Shown here piece by piece: positions 34,836 to 44,078 of a stretch of DNA of 64,000 nt (position 1 is its first letter; each line of letters starts with the position of its first letter). Both the position numbers and the translations under genes were made by a program. The notes under the pieces were generated by a model. It saw nothing but the letters and a program-made list of their open reading frames with translations, made no database searches and was not told where the DNA came from. The DNA comes from Laspinema palackyanum D2c (GTDB lineage: Bacteria; Cyanobacteriota; Cyanobacteriia; Cyanobacteriales; Laspinemataceae): assembly GCF_025370875.1 (NCBI RefSeq), contig NZ_JAMXFD010000016.1, forward strand, positions 62,001 through 126,000, in the 5' to 3' direction.

Positions 34836-36560
34836 TTACTGACATTCTAAGGTTTTCATGGCGATGTCGGTGGTCAAAAAGATGCGATCGCTGCCGATAA
34901 ACTCAGTGAATCCAATTTTTTTGAGTTTATCTAATACCGGCCCTTTCACTTCGGCCAGATAAAAGTCTATGCCGAGAGTCTTTAACTCTTCGATTAAACT
35001 TTTCAAGGTTTCCAATCCACTGCCATCAATCACATTAACCGCGCTACAAACTAAAACTAAATGCTTGACTTCCGGAGATTTAGCAATGGTATTTTGTACA
35101 TAAGTTTGTAAATATTTGGCATTAGCAAAATACAGGCTCTCATCAATCCGAATCGCTAAAACATGAGGACAGGTTTTAACCGGATATCGCTCTATATTCC
35201 GGAAATGTTCTGTTTCTTCAATTCGTCCGACTATGGCAATATGGGGTTTGCTGGTGCGCCACAGATGCAGGGCCAAGGAAATAGCAGCACCGATGAGAAT
35301 TCCGGTTTCTACGCTGGTGGCAAGGACCGCAATAAAGGCAGCACTCCAGGCGATCGCATCTCCTTTATCATATCCCCACAGTCGTTTTAATGTCCCAAAA
35401 TCTAACAAATTAGCGACAGCTACTAAAATAATAGCGGCTAAAATTGTTTGGGGTAAAAAATAAAATAAGGGAGTTAAAAACATCACCGTAATTGCAATTA
35501 CAATTGCCGTAATAATTGAGGCTAATCCCGTATTTGCCCCCGCCGCAAAATTCACCACGGACCGACTCAATCCCCCGGTAACGGGATATCCCCCAGTAAA
35601 AGCAGCACTCGCATTGGCCGCCCCTAATGCAATTAATTCCTGATTTGCATCCAGTTTTTGGCGTTTCTTACTCCCTAAAAAACTCCCCACGGCAAATGCT
35701 TCCATAAATCCCACAAAGCTAATCGCTACAGCAGCGGGAAATAACTGTTGCAGGGTCGTGGCATCAAAAATTGGCAGCGAAATCGGCGGCAATCCTTGGG
35801 GAATCGTTCCCACCACTTTCACGCCAGCTATTTCATCTAATCTCAATCCCCAAACCAACAGAGAACTAATAATAACCAGCAACAACGGCGCGCTTTTGGT
35901 AATCGGGACGATCGCCGCTTCTGAGACTCGCCATTGTTTCAGATAATCCTTAAATTTTTTGTTAAAAAAGATTAAAATCCCCAAGGCAATTAACCCTAAA
36001 CCCAGGGTAACTCTGTTGGTATTTCCCACTTCTGCACCTAAATAAGAAACCAGTTGGAAAAATGACTCGGTTTGGGGAATTATCACCCCCAAAAAATGTT
36101 TAATTTGGCTGAACCCAATTAACATAGCCGCCGCACTAATAAATCCCGAAATCACCGACTGACTCAGGAAATTTACCAGAAACCCCAGGCGGAAGACTCC
36201 CATGATAATTTCAATAATTCCCACCAGAAATGCCAGGGTTAAGGCTAATCCTAAATATTCGCCAGTATTTTCCCCAGCAAAGGCACTGACGGCGGCAGCA
36301 ACCATCAGAGAATCCACCGCCACCGGCGCAACGGAGAGATTGCTACTCGTTCCCAAACAAGCATAGACAATCATCGGTAAAATGCTGGCATATAACCCCA
36401 CTTCTGGCGGTAATCCAGCCAGCATTGCATAAGCCATGCCTTGCGGAATTAATAAGCTGGCAAGGATAATCCCAGCAGTAATATCTCCCACTAAATACTC
36501 GCGTTTGTAATGCCTTGCCCAATTCAAAATGGGAATATACTGTTTGATTGCGTTCATCAA
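34836..36560 (-). CDS. SulP-family inorganic anion transporter with STAS domain
   Basis: 574 residues. The SulP core has about ten to twelve membrane helices and the family signature GIILASLLIPQGMAYAMLAGLPPEVGLYAS near residues 30-60. A C-terminal STAS domain spans ~440-560 (VLAIRIDESLYFANAKYL, VNVIDGSGLETLKSL). SulP proteins move sulfate, bicarbonate or other anions; BicA of cyanobacteria belongs here too. The substrate cannot be settled by eye. The neighbouring persulfide dioxygenase and rhodanese genes hint at sulfur, but weakly. Confidence 0.88.
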   Translation of the reverse strand: MMNAIKQYIPILNWARHYKREYLVGDITAGIILASLLIPQGMAYAMLAGLPPEVGLYASILPMIVYACLGTSSNLSVAPVAVDSLMVAAAVSAFAGENTGEYLGLALTLAFLVGIIEIIMGVFRLGFLVNFLSQSVISGFISAAAMLIGFSQIKHFLGVIIPQTESFFQLVSYLGAEVGNTNRVTLGLGLIALGILIFFNKKFKDYLKQWRVSEAAIVPITKSAPLLLVIISSLLVWGLRLDEIAGVKVVGTIPQGLPPISLPIFDATTLQQLFPAAVAISFVGFMEAFAVGSFLGSKKRQKLDANQELIALGAANASAAFTGGYPVTGGLSRSVVNFAAGANTGLASIITAIVIAITVMFLTPLFYFLPQTILAAIILVAVANLLDFGTLKRLWGYDKGDAIAWSAAFIAVLATSVETGILIGAAISLALHLWRTSKPHIAIVGRIEETEHFRNIERYPVKTCPHVLAIRIDESLYFANAKYLQTYVQNTIAKSPEVKHLVLVCSAVNVIDGSGLETLKSLIEELKTLGIDFYLAEVKGPVLDKLKKIGFTEFIGSDRIFLTTDIAMKTLECQ

Positions 36561-36622
36561 AAGACTCGGTTAAATAGTCGGGTGATTTCCCTGAGTAATT
36601 GTAGGGTAACCGGATTCAAAGT

Positions 36623-36645
36623 CCCTCTCCCATTTTGGGAGAGGG
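36623..36645. repeat. Short palindromic repeat between SulP and the hydrolase gene
   Basis: CCCTCTCCCA / TGGGAGAGGG, 10-bp stem with a 3-base loop, followed by ATTTAGGGTGAGGGT. A member of the C/G-rich dispersed repeats seen at 14849 and 54465. Confidence 0.6.
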
Positions 36646-36660
36646 ATTTAGGGTGAGGGT

Positions 36661-37356
36661 CTAAACAACTGCGGGTTTACCACAGCCTTCATTGGCAGGA
36701 ACGGCTTCGGCAATTTTCTTGGGGTCTGGCAAATTCAGGTTGTTCATTTGTTCGATGAAACTATCACGGTTTTTGCCGACAAACCGAGGGTTATAGTTCT
36801 TTTCTTCACCAATGGTGGAGACGGTTCTGCCTTTGTAGTCGTGACCGGGATAGACGAAGGTTTTATCGGGTAAGGTGAAGATTTTTTCGGTAATACAATC
36901 ATAAAGTAATCCGGGATTTCCACTTTGAAAATCCGTTCGTCCACATCCGCGAATTAGTAGGGAGTCTCCGGTTAAAATGCGATCGCCATTGACGAGATAG
37001 GCATTATGACTATCGGTATGTCCCCAGGTGGCAATGGTTTTAATTTCGATGTCTCCCACCTGCAAAATTTCCCCATCTTTGATGAAGCGATCGGCACAGG
37101 CAGCACTGGCATTTTCGGGGACCACTCCCTGACAGTTCGTGCGCGATCGCAACTCTCCTGTACCCGTGATGTGGTCCGCATGAATATGGGTTTCCAAGCA
37201 ATAGCGCAAGGTTAATCCCAACTCTTCCAGCAGTTGCAAATCGCGATCGACTTGCTCAATCACAGGATCCACTAGGACCGCTTCTTTGGTGGTTTCGTCA
37301 GCAATTAAATAAGTATATGTACTGGTTTCGTTGTCATACAGTTGGCGGAATAGCAT
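36661..37356 (-). CDS. Metallo-beta-lactamase-fold hydrolase, persulfide dioxygenase (ETHE1)-like
   Basis: 231 residues. The metal motif THIHADH (His57, His59, Asp61, His62) and later GHTDSHNAYL, LTGDSLLIRGCGRTDFQ and YPGHDYKG are the pattern of ETHE1/Blh-type proteins, which oxidise glutathione persulfide to sulfite at a mononuclear iron. AAGGAG precedes the ATG. It is divergent from the rhodanese gene, a common pairing in sulfide and persulfide detoxification. The last residues (GCGKPAVV) look like a tail extension. Confidence 0.88.
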   Translation of the reverse strand: MLFRQLYDNETSTYTYLIADETTKEAVLVDPVIEQVDRDLQLLEELGLTLRYCLETHIHADHITGTGELRSRTNCQGVVPENASAACADRFIKDGEILQVGDIEIKTIATWGHTDSHNAYLVNGDRILTGDSLLIRGCGRTDFQSGNPGLLYDCITEKIFTLPDKTFVYPGHDYKGRTVSTIGEEKNYNPRFVGKNRDSFIEQMNNLNLPDPKKIAEAVPANEGCGKPAVV

Positions 37357-37514
37357 GGGTCGTTTCTCCTTAGCCGTTAGCCATTGTCAAGTTGTACGGT
37401 TGACTCGACCTGAGTCTAGCAGTACCCTTAAGAGGCGATCGCCTTTTCTCCTGGGGTGCGATTAGTAGCCTCTACTGTGAGCATATCCAGACAAATTGAC
37501 AGTTATAGATTTAC

Positions 37515-37526
37515 TACTATATAGTA
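37515..37526. promoter_or_regulatory. Candidate operator between divergent persulfide genes
   Basis: A perfect 12-base palindrome, TACTATATAGTA, lies in the 377-base divergent region, 159 bases from the hydrolase start and 208 from the rhodanese start. A shared regulator site is plausible; no regulator gene is in the window. Confidence 0.3.
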
Positions 37527-37733
37527 ATGGAATTAACGGAAATTGACCACTCAGGTGAAATAGTGGAAGTCTGGAGTTGAGTAAATCTACTCAAACGGCC
37601 CAGCCACTCTGACCCCGGAGAGTTCTAATCTCGAAATAGATTAATTTCACTAAACGTTCTAAACTTTTTCAATGGTTCATGACAACCCAATGTTGTCTAT
37701 CCTCAATTAAAGTAACCCCCTTAGAGGCTAACG

Positions 37734-38276
37734 ATGACGACCCACAAAACCAACAATCAACTTCTAGATATTGATGCCTTGACTCTCAAAAATGGGCTAG
37801 ATGAGCAAAAAGTTACCCTGATTGATGTTCGAGAACCTGGGGAATTCGCTGGAGAACATATTAAAGGCGCTACCCTATTACCCCTGTCTCAATTTGACCC
37901 CCACTCGCCTAAATTGCAGGGGGACAACGATATCGTTCTCTACTGTCAAAGTGGCAACCGTTCCCAACAAGCGGCGCAAAAACTCTTAGCAGTAGGGGTT
38001 CCCGAGGTGATGCAGCTTAAAGGAGGCATCAACGGCTGGAAACAAGCGGGATATTCGGTAGAAGTGAATAAAAATGCCCCGATTTCGATTTTCCGTCAGG
38101 TGCAAATTGTCGCAGGAACCTTGGTGTTTACGGGCACAGTCCTCGGTTATTTTGTGAACCCCGGGTTTTTATTTCTGAGTGGGTTTGTAGGGGCCGGTTT
38201 AGTCTTTGCTGGCATTAGTAATACTTGTGCAATGGGAATGCTGCTGGCTAAACTTCCTTACAATCAAGTGAAGTAG
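37734..38276 (+). CDS. Rhodanese-domain protein with membrane-anchored DUF2892 tail
   Basis: 180 residues. Residues 8-110 form a rhodanese domain with the active-site loop CQSGNRS (Cys71, persulfide carrier) and LKGGINGWKQAGY. Residues ~118-165 are two membrane helices (TLVFTGTVLGYFVNPGFLFL and following) as in YgaP-type proteins. It transfers sulfane sulfur at the membrane. Together with the divergent persulfide dioxygenase it suggests sulfide/polysulfide handling. A very strong terminator follows. Confidence 0.88.
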   Translation: MTTHKTNNQLLDIDALTLKNGLDEQKVTLIDVREPGEFAGEHIKGATLLPLSQFDPHSPKLQGDNDIVLYCQSGNRSQQAAQKLLAVGVPEVMQLKGGINGWKQAGYSVEVNKNAPISIFRQVQIVAGTLVFTGTVLGYFVNPGFLFLSGFVGAGLVFAGISNTCAMGMLLAKLPYNQVK

Positions 38277-38293
38277 TCATTAAAATTTAAAAA

Positions 38294-38338
38294 CCTAAAA
38301 AAAGGAGTATAGCGGTTGGCTATACTCCTTTTTTTAGG
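38294..38338 (+). terminator. Strong rho-independent terminator after the rhodanese gene
   Basis: A perfect 19-bp stem (38294-38312 with 38320-38338) around a 7-base loop, including GGAGTATAG / CTATACTCC and a run of seven T in the right arm. Confidence 0.9.
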
Positions 38339-38685
38339 CTTTCTCAGAAATTTCCTTTTGTAAAATTTTTCGATACGAAAAAGGCAATTTGCTTAAACGA
38401 TTGATGCAAGTCTAAACCTTAGCAGTCTTGAAGAAAAAATTTTATTGTTTGGAGTGGCCTTCCCGGGTTAACAAATATCAGGAAACTCTGACAAAATTTG
38501 GGAATTTTGAGAGGGAAAACCCGCAGATTTATAGTTGAGGGTTCAGAATTGGCTAAACCGCAGCAATTCTGAATCCCAATCCCTTGAATGAATGGGGTGT
38601 TGAGACCCTCAAGCCTGGGGAGTTACCATGATAAACTGTTTTCATCAAACAGTTACTGTCCACTCATCCTTTAACGAGAAACTCC
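38339..38685. other. Intergenic region, about 350 bases, no supported gene
   Basis: AT-rich spacer before the pentapeptide gene. No recognisable promoter, repeat or RNA beyond ordinary sequence. Confidence 0.5.
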
Positions 38686-39402
38686 ATGAATAGTGAAGAA
38701 ATTCAAAAACGATATCTTGAAGGCGATCGCAGTTTTCGGAAAGCCAATCTTCGGGAGGCGGATTTAATTGATGGTCATTTCCACGGCATCAATTTGAATC
38801 AAGCCGATTTACGACAAACTCGACTGGGTAAAACTGACTTCAGTCGCGCCAGTTTTCGCGAGGCAGATTTGAGCGAAGCACTGATGTGGGGAACTGATTT
38901 AACTGAAGCGGATTTGTATCGCGCTGTTCTCCGGGAAGCTGATTTGAGTGGTGCCAAACTGACTTATGCCAATTTAGAGTTAGCAAACCTCAGTAAAGCC
39001 AGTTTATGTGGTGCCAATTTAGTCGGCAGTCGGTTATCTCGGGCGAACTTATTTGAAGCGGATTTCCGTCCCACTTCTGACCAAGTAACAGATTTAGGGC
39101 GGGCTATTTTAGCTTATGCGGATTTGTGCTACGCCAACCTCAGTGGCGCGTTGTTATATCAAACGGATTTAGAAGGTGCAAAGCTCTGTCGCGCTCATCT
39201 GAATCGGACGTTTCAACAGGGTGCAGCGGATCTGAGTGAAGCAAATTTACGGGAGGTTGACCTGAGTTTTGCGGACTTGACGGGGGTCAATTTACGCGGG
39301 GCTGATTTACGCGGGGCTGATTTGACGGGCGCGATTCTGATTGATGCTAATTTAGAAGAGGCGATCATGCCTGATGGCAGCCTTTACAAAAAAACAAGCT
39401 GA
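38686..39402 (+). CDS. Pentapeptide-repeat protein
   Basis: 238 residues, nearly all A(D/N)LXX pentapeptides (ANLREADLIDG, ANLELANLSKASLCGANLVG, ADLRGADLTGAILIDANLEE), which fold into a right-handed quadrilateral beta helix. No signal peptide or membrane helix, so probably cytosolic. Such proteins are very abundant in cyanobacteria and most have no known role. About 28 repeat units are present with one insertion near residues 128-137 (FRPTSDQVTD). Confidence 0.92.
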   Translation: MNSEEIQKRYLEGDRSFRKANLREADLIDGHFHGINLNQADLRQTRLGKTDFSRASFREADLSEALMWGTDLTEADLYRAVLREADLSGAKLTYANLELANLSKASLCGANLVGSRLSRANLFEADFRPTSDQVTDLGRAILAYADLCYANLSGALLYQTDLEGAKLCRAHLNRTFQQGAADLSEANLREVDLSFADLTGVNLRGADLRGADLTGAILIDANLEEAIMPDGSLYKKTS

Positions 39403-39555
39403 TTTGAGATGGGGTTTGGTGCCGGGAATCGGTATGATATTAAAGTGATTTCTGGCCCTAGGCCAGTCGCCGGTTTCGGGGGCATCTGGACCCAATCCTC
39501 GCGATCGCCTCTCGAATCCATTCCCAGCTTGTCTTCCAAGGAGTAATCAAAGTTT

Positions 39556-40119
39556 ATGGCGTATCTCTGGTTTAAGTCGTTCCATATTATTGGCTTTGTC
39601 GCTTGGTTTGCCGGATTGTTTTATTTACCCCGGTTATTTGTCTATCATATTGAAGCCAGTGACCGCCCGGAAGCCGTTAGATCCGCGCTCAAAACCGAAT
39701 ATAACCGCATGGAAAAACGGCTTTATAAATTAATTATGAGACCTGCGATGATTTTTACAATTGTCATGGCGGCGGGCATTATCTACCAGGAACCCGGGGT
39801 TTTTAAGGAAACTTGGCTTCATGTCAAACTGTTGTTAGTCTTGGCCTTAGTCGGCTTCCATCATTACTGTGGCCGGGTGATTCGTCAGTTGGAGGAAGGA
39901 ACTTGTACCATTAGTGGCATCCAAATGCGACGTTTAAATGAAGTTCCAACTATTATATTGGCTTTAGTGGTGTTCTTAGCCATTTTCAAAAACAATTTTC
40001 CCACGGATATTGTCACTTGGGGAACCATTGCCGCAATTATCGCCTTTGCGGTGATTATTCAACTCTATGCTCGCAAACGACGTTTGCAAGAACAGGGAGA
40101 ATTAGAGGCATCCAGTTAA
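39556..40119 (+). CDS. hemJ: Protoporphyrinogen IX oxidase HemJ
   Basis: 187 residues, four to five membrane helices. MAYLWFKSFHIIGFVAWFAG includes the conserved His10, and YLPRLFVYH, NRMEKRLYKLIMRPAM and WLHVKLLLVLALVGFHHYC match the HemJ (Slr1790-type) family. It oxidises protoporphyrinogen IX to protoporphyrin IX in the membrane, the last shared step of haem and chlorophyll synthesis. AGGAG precedes the ATG. Convergent with the cyclase gene and close to heme oxygenase and hemN. Confidence 0.93.
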   Translation: MAYLWFKSFHIIGFVAWFAGLFYLPRLFVYHIEASDRPEAVRSALKTEYNRMEKRLYKLIMRPAMIFTIVMAAGIIYQEPGVFKETWLHVKLLLVLALVGFHHYCGRVIRQLEEGTCTISGIQMRRLNEVPTIILALVVFLAIFKNNFPTDIVTWGTIAAIIAFAVIIQLYARKRRLQEQGELEASS

Positions 40120-40188
40120 GGTCCTGATATGAGTAACGATCGCCCCTTGACTCACGGATAAAGGGCGATCGGCTCAGTCCCCGAACTG

Positions 40189-41262
40189 TTATCGAACCGT
40201 TCCCCGTAATGCCTCAGCATCAATGCCTTTAAGGAAATAAATCCGCAGCAAATGGCCGAAAATTGACAGTTGAAAGGGTAATTTCTTCAACGCCTTGATC
40301 CACTTCGGTTGAGAACTGGCATCAATTTCCGACAGCTTCTCATTCAAGTCACAACACTTCTGTAACCGAGGGAAAAACTCTGGATGTTCAGTATTCAGAC
40401 CCGATGGAAATGCGCGCAGTGCTGTTTCATTGGTTTTGCGAATCACTTCCCGATCAAACTCTGTGGGGCCGATTCCCAAAGCATAATAAAATCCCGTCCG
40501 TTCATGCACCGTTAAAGTATGGGTGGCGAACACCGTCAGCAGGAAAAAGCGACTCCACAAGCGGGAAGTCCAGGTTTGCCAGAGTTTGGGTTGCGATCGC
40601 AGCAACGCCTTGAAAATATCCCCATGCCGGTTTTCATCCTGACACCAGCTTTCAAAATAGTTGAACAACGGATAAAACTGATGCTCTGGATGCTGTTCCA
40701 GATGCCGATAAATAATAATATAACGCCAATACCCAATCTTCTCCGACAGATAAACCGTGTACAACACCCACTCAATTGGGAAAAACGTATAAACCCGATT
40801 TTTCGTCAGATAGCTCAAATCCATCGTACAGCCAAAATCGGCCATCGCCTTATTTAAAAATCCGGCATGACGCGCTTCATCTCTAGCCATTAAACTAAAC
40901 ATTTCCGCCAACAAAGGACTCTTTTGTTTCAGGTTGCGCGAGAGTTCCTTAAACAGCAGAAACCCGGAAAACTCCGACACGCAGGACCGTTCCAAATAAT
41001 CAATAAAGGCTTGGCGCGCTTCTCCGGTAATGTGATCCCAGGATTGGGCAAACTCCTCATTCCGCACGAAGTGATGGCGGTTGTAGTCTGCCCGCATTTC
41101 CTCTAACATCGCCCGCAACTCGGTTTCCTGGGCGGATAAATCTAAATTGGCGGTCTTCTCGAAGTCGGTTGTATAAAATCGGGGGGTCAGGATATTTTCC
41201 TTTAGGGCCTTGGTTTTGGTGACGGTCATCTCAGCAGGGGCCGGGGATGGGGTAGCAATCAT
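40189..41262 (-). CDS. acsF: Mg-protoporphyrin IX monomethyl ester oxidative cyclase (AcsF/ChlA type)
   Basis: 357 residues. Di-iron ligands lie in ARDEARHAGFLNKA and WCQDENRHGDIF, with further conserved EEMRADYNRHHF near residue 50 and EFSGFLLFKEL. It forms the isocyclic ring of chlorophyll using O2. Cyanobacteria often have two copies; the one beside heme oxygenase and hemN is usually the low-oxygen isoform (ChlAII). The neighbourhood argues for that isoform here. The gene is divergent from heme oxygenase, unlike the co-directional order I recall for Synechocystis. Confidence 0.93.
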   Translation of the reverse strand: MIATPSPAPAEMTVTKTKALKENILTPRFYTTDFEKTANLDLSAQETELRAMLEEMRADYNRHHFVRNEEFAQSWDHITGEARQAFIDYLERSCVSEFSGFLLFKELSRNLKQKSPLLAEMFSLMARDEARHAGFLNKAMADFGCTMDLSYLTKNRVYTFFPIEWVLYTVYLSEKIGYWRYIIIYRHLEQHPEHQFYPLFNYFESWCQDENRHGDIFKALLRSQPKLWQTWTSRLWSRFFLLTVFATHTLTVHERTGFYYALGIGPTEFDREVIRKTNETALRAFPSGLNTEHPEFFPRLQKCCDLNEKLSEIDASSQPKWIKALKKLPFQLSIFGHLLRIYFLKGIDAEALRGTVR

Positions 41263-41345
41263 GGGCGGATCCTCGAAAAAAACTTAATAGCTTTCAAGTT
41301 ATAATACTTTTTCAATTTTGAAAAGACCCTTACCCCAAAACCGTA

Positions 41346-41417
41346 ACAATCGTTAACGTTTGACAACCGTTAAGTTATGTAACAGACTATTGCTTTATCG
41401 CCGTATGGTTATATACT
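41346..41417 (+). promoter_or_regulatory. Candidate heme oxygenase promoter with direct repeat
   Basis: TTGCTT (41390-41395), 16 bases, TATACT (41412-41417) form a good sigma-70-type promoter 88 bases before the heme oxygenase ATG. Just upstream a 13-base direct repeat (ACAATCGTTAACG at 41346 and ACAACCGTTAAGT at 41363, period 17) could be an activator site serving both divergent genes. Confidence 0.45.
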
Positions 41418-41504
41418 GGCTGAAGTCGGTCGCGGTTTCCCTTGCTGGAGATGGCCCCAACCGGCATTACCCAGATCAATCTGAAAGGAAAAAGGTCATT
41501 TAAC

Positions 41505-42260
41505 ATGAGCCACGATTTAGCCAACCGTCTGAGAGAAGGAACCCAAAAGTCCCATACTGCTGCTGAAAATACAGCTTATATGAAATGCTTCCTCAAAGGG
41601 ATTGTCGAGCGGGAGCCCTTCCGCAAGTTGCTGGCGAATCTCTATGGGGTGTATTGTGTGATGGAAGAAGCGATGCGACGACACCAGGATGATCCGGTAG
41701 TCGGACCGATGTATTTCCCCGAACTCAACCGCACGGCGAATCTGGAAAAAGACCTCGCCTTTTATTATGGTGAAAACTGGCGCGAGCAGATTGTCCCCTT
41801 AAATGCGGGTCAGATTTATGTTGATCGCCTTCAGCAACTGGCAGATACTGACCCGGCACTGCTGATTGCTCATGCCTATACTCGCTATATGGGAGACCTT
41901 TCCGGGGGCCAAAGTTTAAAAAAAATTATTCGATCGGCACTGGATTTACCGGAGAATCAAGGAACCTCACTCCATGAATTTGAGGCAATTCCCACCGCAG
42001 AAGCGCGACGAGCATTTAAGGAAAAGTATCGGGATGCTTTGAATTCCTTACCTGTCGATGAGGCAACCATTGAACGGATTGTGGAAGAAGCTAACTATGC
42101 GTTTCACCTGAACCGAGATGTGGTGCATGAGTTGGAAGATGATGTCAAAGCGGCGATCGGGACTCATGTGTTTGAGTTGCTCACTAAGCAGGATAAACCG
42201 GGAAGTACCGAGAGACATTCTCGCCATTCTGCTTCTATACCGGCGGAAGTAGGCGCTTGA
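41505..42260 (+). CDS. Heme oxygenase (biliverdin-producing)
   Basis: About 251 residues from ATG 41505 with AAAGG upstream; the longer frame start at 41442 is an artefact. The haem-ligand His17 is in GTQKSHTAAENTAYMKCFL, and AYTRYMGDLSGGQSLKK is the distal helix. It opens haem to biliverdin for phycobilins. Position beside an AcsF-type cyclase and hemN suggests the low-oxygen isoform (Ho2), unproven. The last ~20 residues (ERHSRHSASIPAEVGA) look like a loosely conserved tail that runs up to a repeat. Confidence 0.92.
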   Translation: MSHDLANRLREGTQKSHTAAENTAYMKCFLKGIVEREPFRKLLANLYGVYCVMEEAMRRHQDDPVVGPMYFPELNRTANLEKDLAFYYGENWREQIVPLNAGQIYVDRLQQLADTDPALLIAHAYTRYMGDLSGGQSLKKIIRSALDLPENQGTSLHEFEAIPTAEARRAFKEKYRDALNSLPVDEATIERIVEEANYAFHLNRDVVHELEDDVKAAIGTHVFELLTKQDKPGSTERHSRHSASIPAEVGA

Positions 42261-42295
42261 TTTTTCCTCAAATCCTCACGAGGAAACCGGAGAGA

Positions 42296-42370
42296 ACCCC
42301 ACCCTAACCCTCCCCTTGCTAAGGGGAGGGGACCGGAAGAACCCCACCCTTGGTAAGGGGAGGGGACCGG
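42296..42370. repeat. Two copies (one internally deleted) of the CCCTCCCC palindromic repeat
   Basis: Full copy 42296-42335, then a second copy 42340-42370 lacking about 11 bases of the left palindrome arm. They occupy the gap between heme oxygenase and hemN. Confidence 0.8.
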
Positions 42371-42415
42371 AGAAATTTTGTTAAACCATTGAGTTGTAAA
42401 CGTCATCTAAATCCC

Positions 42416-43813
42416 ATGAACGCTTTAATTTCTACCGTTGAATTTGATGCTGATTTGTTGAACAAGTATGACCGTCCGGTGCCACGTTACACGAGCTATC
42501 CACCGGCGACGGAATTGAAACCTGAGTTTGAAGAAGTAGGATTTAGAGCGGCTATTGCTGTTGGCAACTATAAGAAAACTCCCCTATCCCTGTATTGCCA
42601 TATTCCTTTTTGTGAAACTCCTTGTTATTTCTGTGGGTGCAATACTATCATCACCCAGCGGAAATCCTTGGCTGAACCTTATCTGGATTATTTGACTCGT
42701 CAAATTCGGGCAATGGCGGAACTGGTGGATACGGCTCGTTCCGTGAATCAAATGCACTGGGGGGGAGGGACGCCGAATTATTTATCGCTTCCTCAAGTGG
42801 AGCAGTTGTGGACGACGATTAATCGGTATTTCCGGTTTGAGGAAAATGCAGAAGTTTCGATTGAGGTGAATCCCCGGTTTTTAGATAAAAACTATCTGTT
42901 GTTTTTACAAGATTTGGGATTTAACCGGATTAGCTTTGGAATTCAAGATTTTAATCCGAAGGTGCAGAAAGCGGTGAATCGGATTCAGCCGGAAGCGATG
43001 CTGTTTCAGGTGATGGATTGGGTGCGGGATGCGGGATTTGAGAGTGTGAATGTGGACCTGATTTATGGGTTGCCGTTTCAAACTTTGGAGACGTTCCGGG
43101 ATACGATTCATAAAACGACGCAACTGGACCCGGACCGAATTGCGGTATTTAATTTCGCCTATGTGCCTTGGTTAAAACCTGTGCAGCGATTGATTCCGGA
43201 GGATGCGCTGCCTCCGGCATCGGAAAAGATGGATATCTTAAAGATGGCGATCGAGGATTTAGGGGAAGCAGATTATCAGTTTATTGGCATGGATCATTTT
43301 GCCAAACCTGATGATGAGTTGGCCATCGCCCAACGGGAAGGGCAACTGCATCGCAACTTCCAGGGATATACCACCAAACCGGAATCGGATTTAATTGGGT
43401 TGGGGATGACTTCCATTAGTATGCTCCATGATGTCTATACCCAGAATCACAAACGCTTGAAAGACTATTATCAAGCGATTGATTCAAATCAGTTACCGAT
43501 TGAAAAAGGGGTGAGTCTGAGTGCCGATGACATCCTGCGCCGGATGGTGATTATGGAGTTGATGTGTCAATTTAAGCTCTCTAAAAATGAGTTTGAGCAA
43601 AAATATCACCTCAGCTTCGATTGCGATTTTGATGAATATTTTGCAGCCGAACAATTAGAGTTACACCAGCTAGAAGCCGATGGATTAGTGCGCCTATCCC
43701 CCAATCATATCGAAGTCACCCCAGCGGGACGCTTGCTCGTTCGGAATGTGGCGGCTGTCTTTGATACTTATCTGAGCAAAAAAGCGTTAAATAGTTTCTC
43801 TAAAGCAATTTAG
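42416..43813 (+). CDS. hemN: Oxygen-independent coproporphyrinogen III oxidase
   Basis: 465 residues from ATG 42416. Radical SAM signature: CETPCYFC with Cys66, Cys70, Cys73, plus Cys75 (YCHIPFCETPCYFCGC). MHWGGGTPNYLS and EVNPRFLDKNYL follow. It converts coproporphyrinogen III to protoporphyrinogen IX without O2, replacing HemF in micro-oxic conditions. Upstream sequence is a repeat, and no strong ribosome binding site is seen. Same strand as heme oxygenase, 155 bases apart. Confidence 0.95.
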   Translation: MNALISTVEFDADLLNKYDRPVPRYTSYPPATELKPEFEEVGFRAAIAVGNYKKTPLSLYCHIPFCETPCYFCGCNTIITQRKSLAEPYLDYLTRQIRAMAELVDTARSVNQMHWGGGTPNYLSLPQVEQLWTTINRYFRFEENAEVSIEVNPRFLDKNYLLFLQDLGFNRISFGIQDFNPKVQKAVNRIQPEAMLFQVMDWVRDAGFESVNVDLIYGLPFQTLETFRDTIHKTTQLDPDRIAVFNFAYVPWLKPVQRLIPEDALPPASEKMDILKMAIEDLGEADYQFIGMDHFAKPDDELAIAQREGQLHRNFQGYTTKPESDLIGLGMTSISMLHDVYTQNHKRLKDYYQAIDSNQLPIEKGVSLSADDILRRMVIMELMCQFKLSKNEFEQKYHLSFDCDFDEYFAAEQLELHQLEADGLVRLSPNHIEVTPAGRLLVRNVAAVFDTYLSKKALNSFSKAI

Positions 43814-43820
43814 AGTCCGG

Positions 43821-44045
43821 TTCGTAGTAACGACTTCAGTCGTTCTCTTTATGTTCGTAGTAACGACTTCATTCGTTCTCTTCATGTTCGTAGTAACGAC
43901 TTCATTCGTTCTCTTCATGTTCGTAGGAAACAAGAGGCAGAGCCTCCAATTGGCATTCCCTGGCTCTGCCAGGGAACAAGGTCATAAACTAGCCTGCGTA
44001 GGCAGGCTTTGTCCGTATAACCCCACCCTTTAGGGTGCGGGTTTT
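43821..44045. repeat. Mixed repeat block after hemN
   Basis: Palindromic repeat copies at 43821, 43853, 43887 and a truncated one at 43920. The second and third carry TTCATTCGTT, which breaks the stem. They are followed by a GCAGAG/CTCTGC-type hairpin (43930-43980) and a double-hairpin repeat at 43991-44045 like the one at the end of nifJ. Confidence 0.75.
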
Positions 44046-44078
44046 CACGGGAATTATTGTGTGGTTGAGGAAGTGTGT

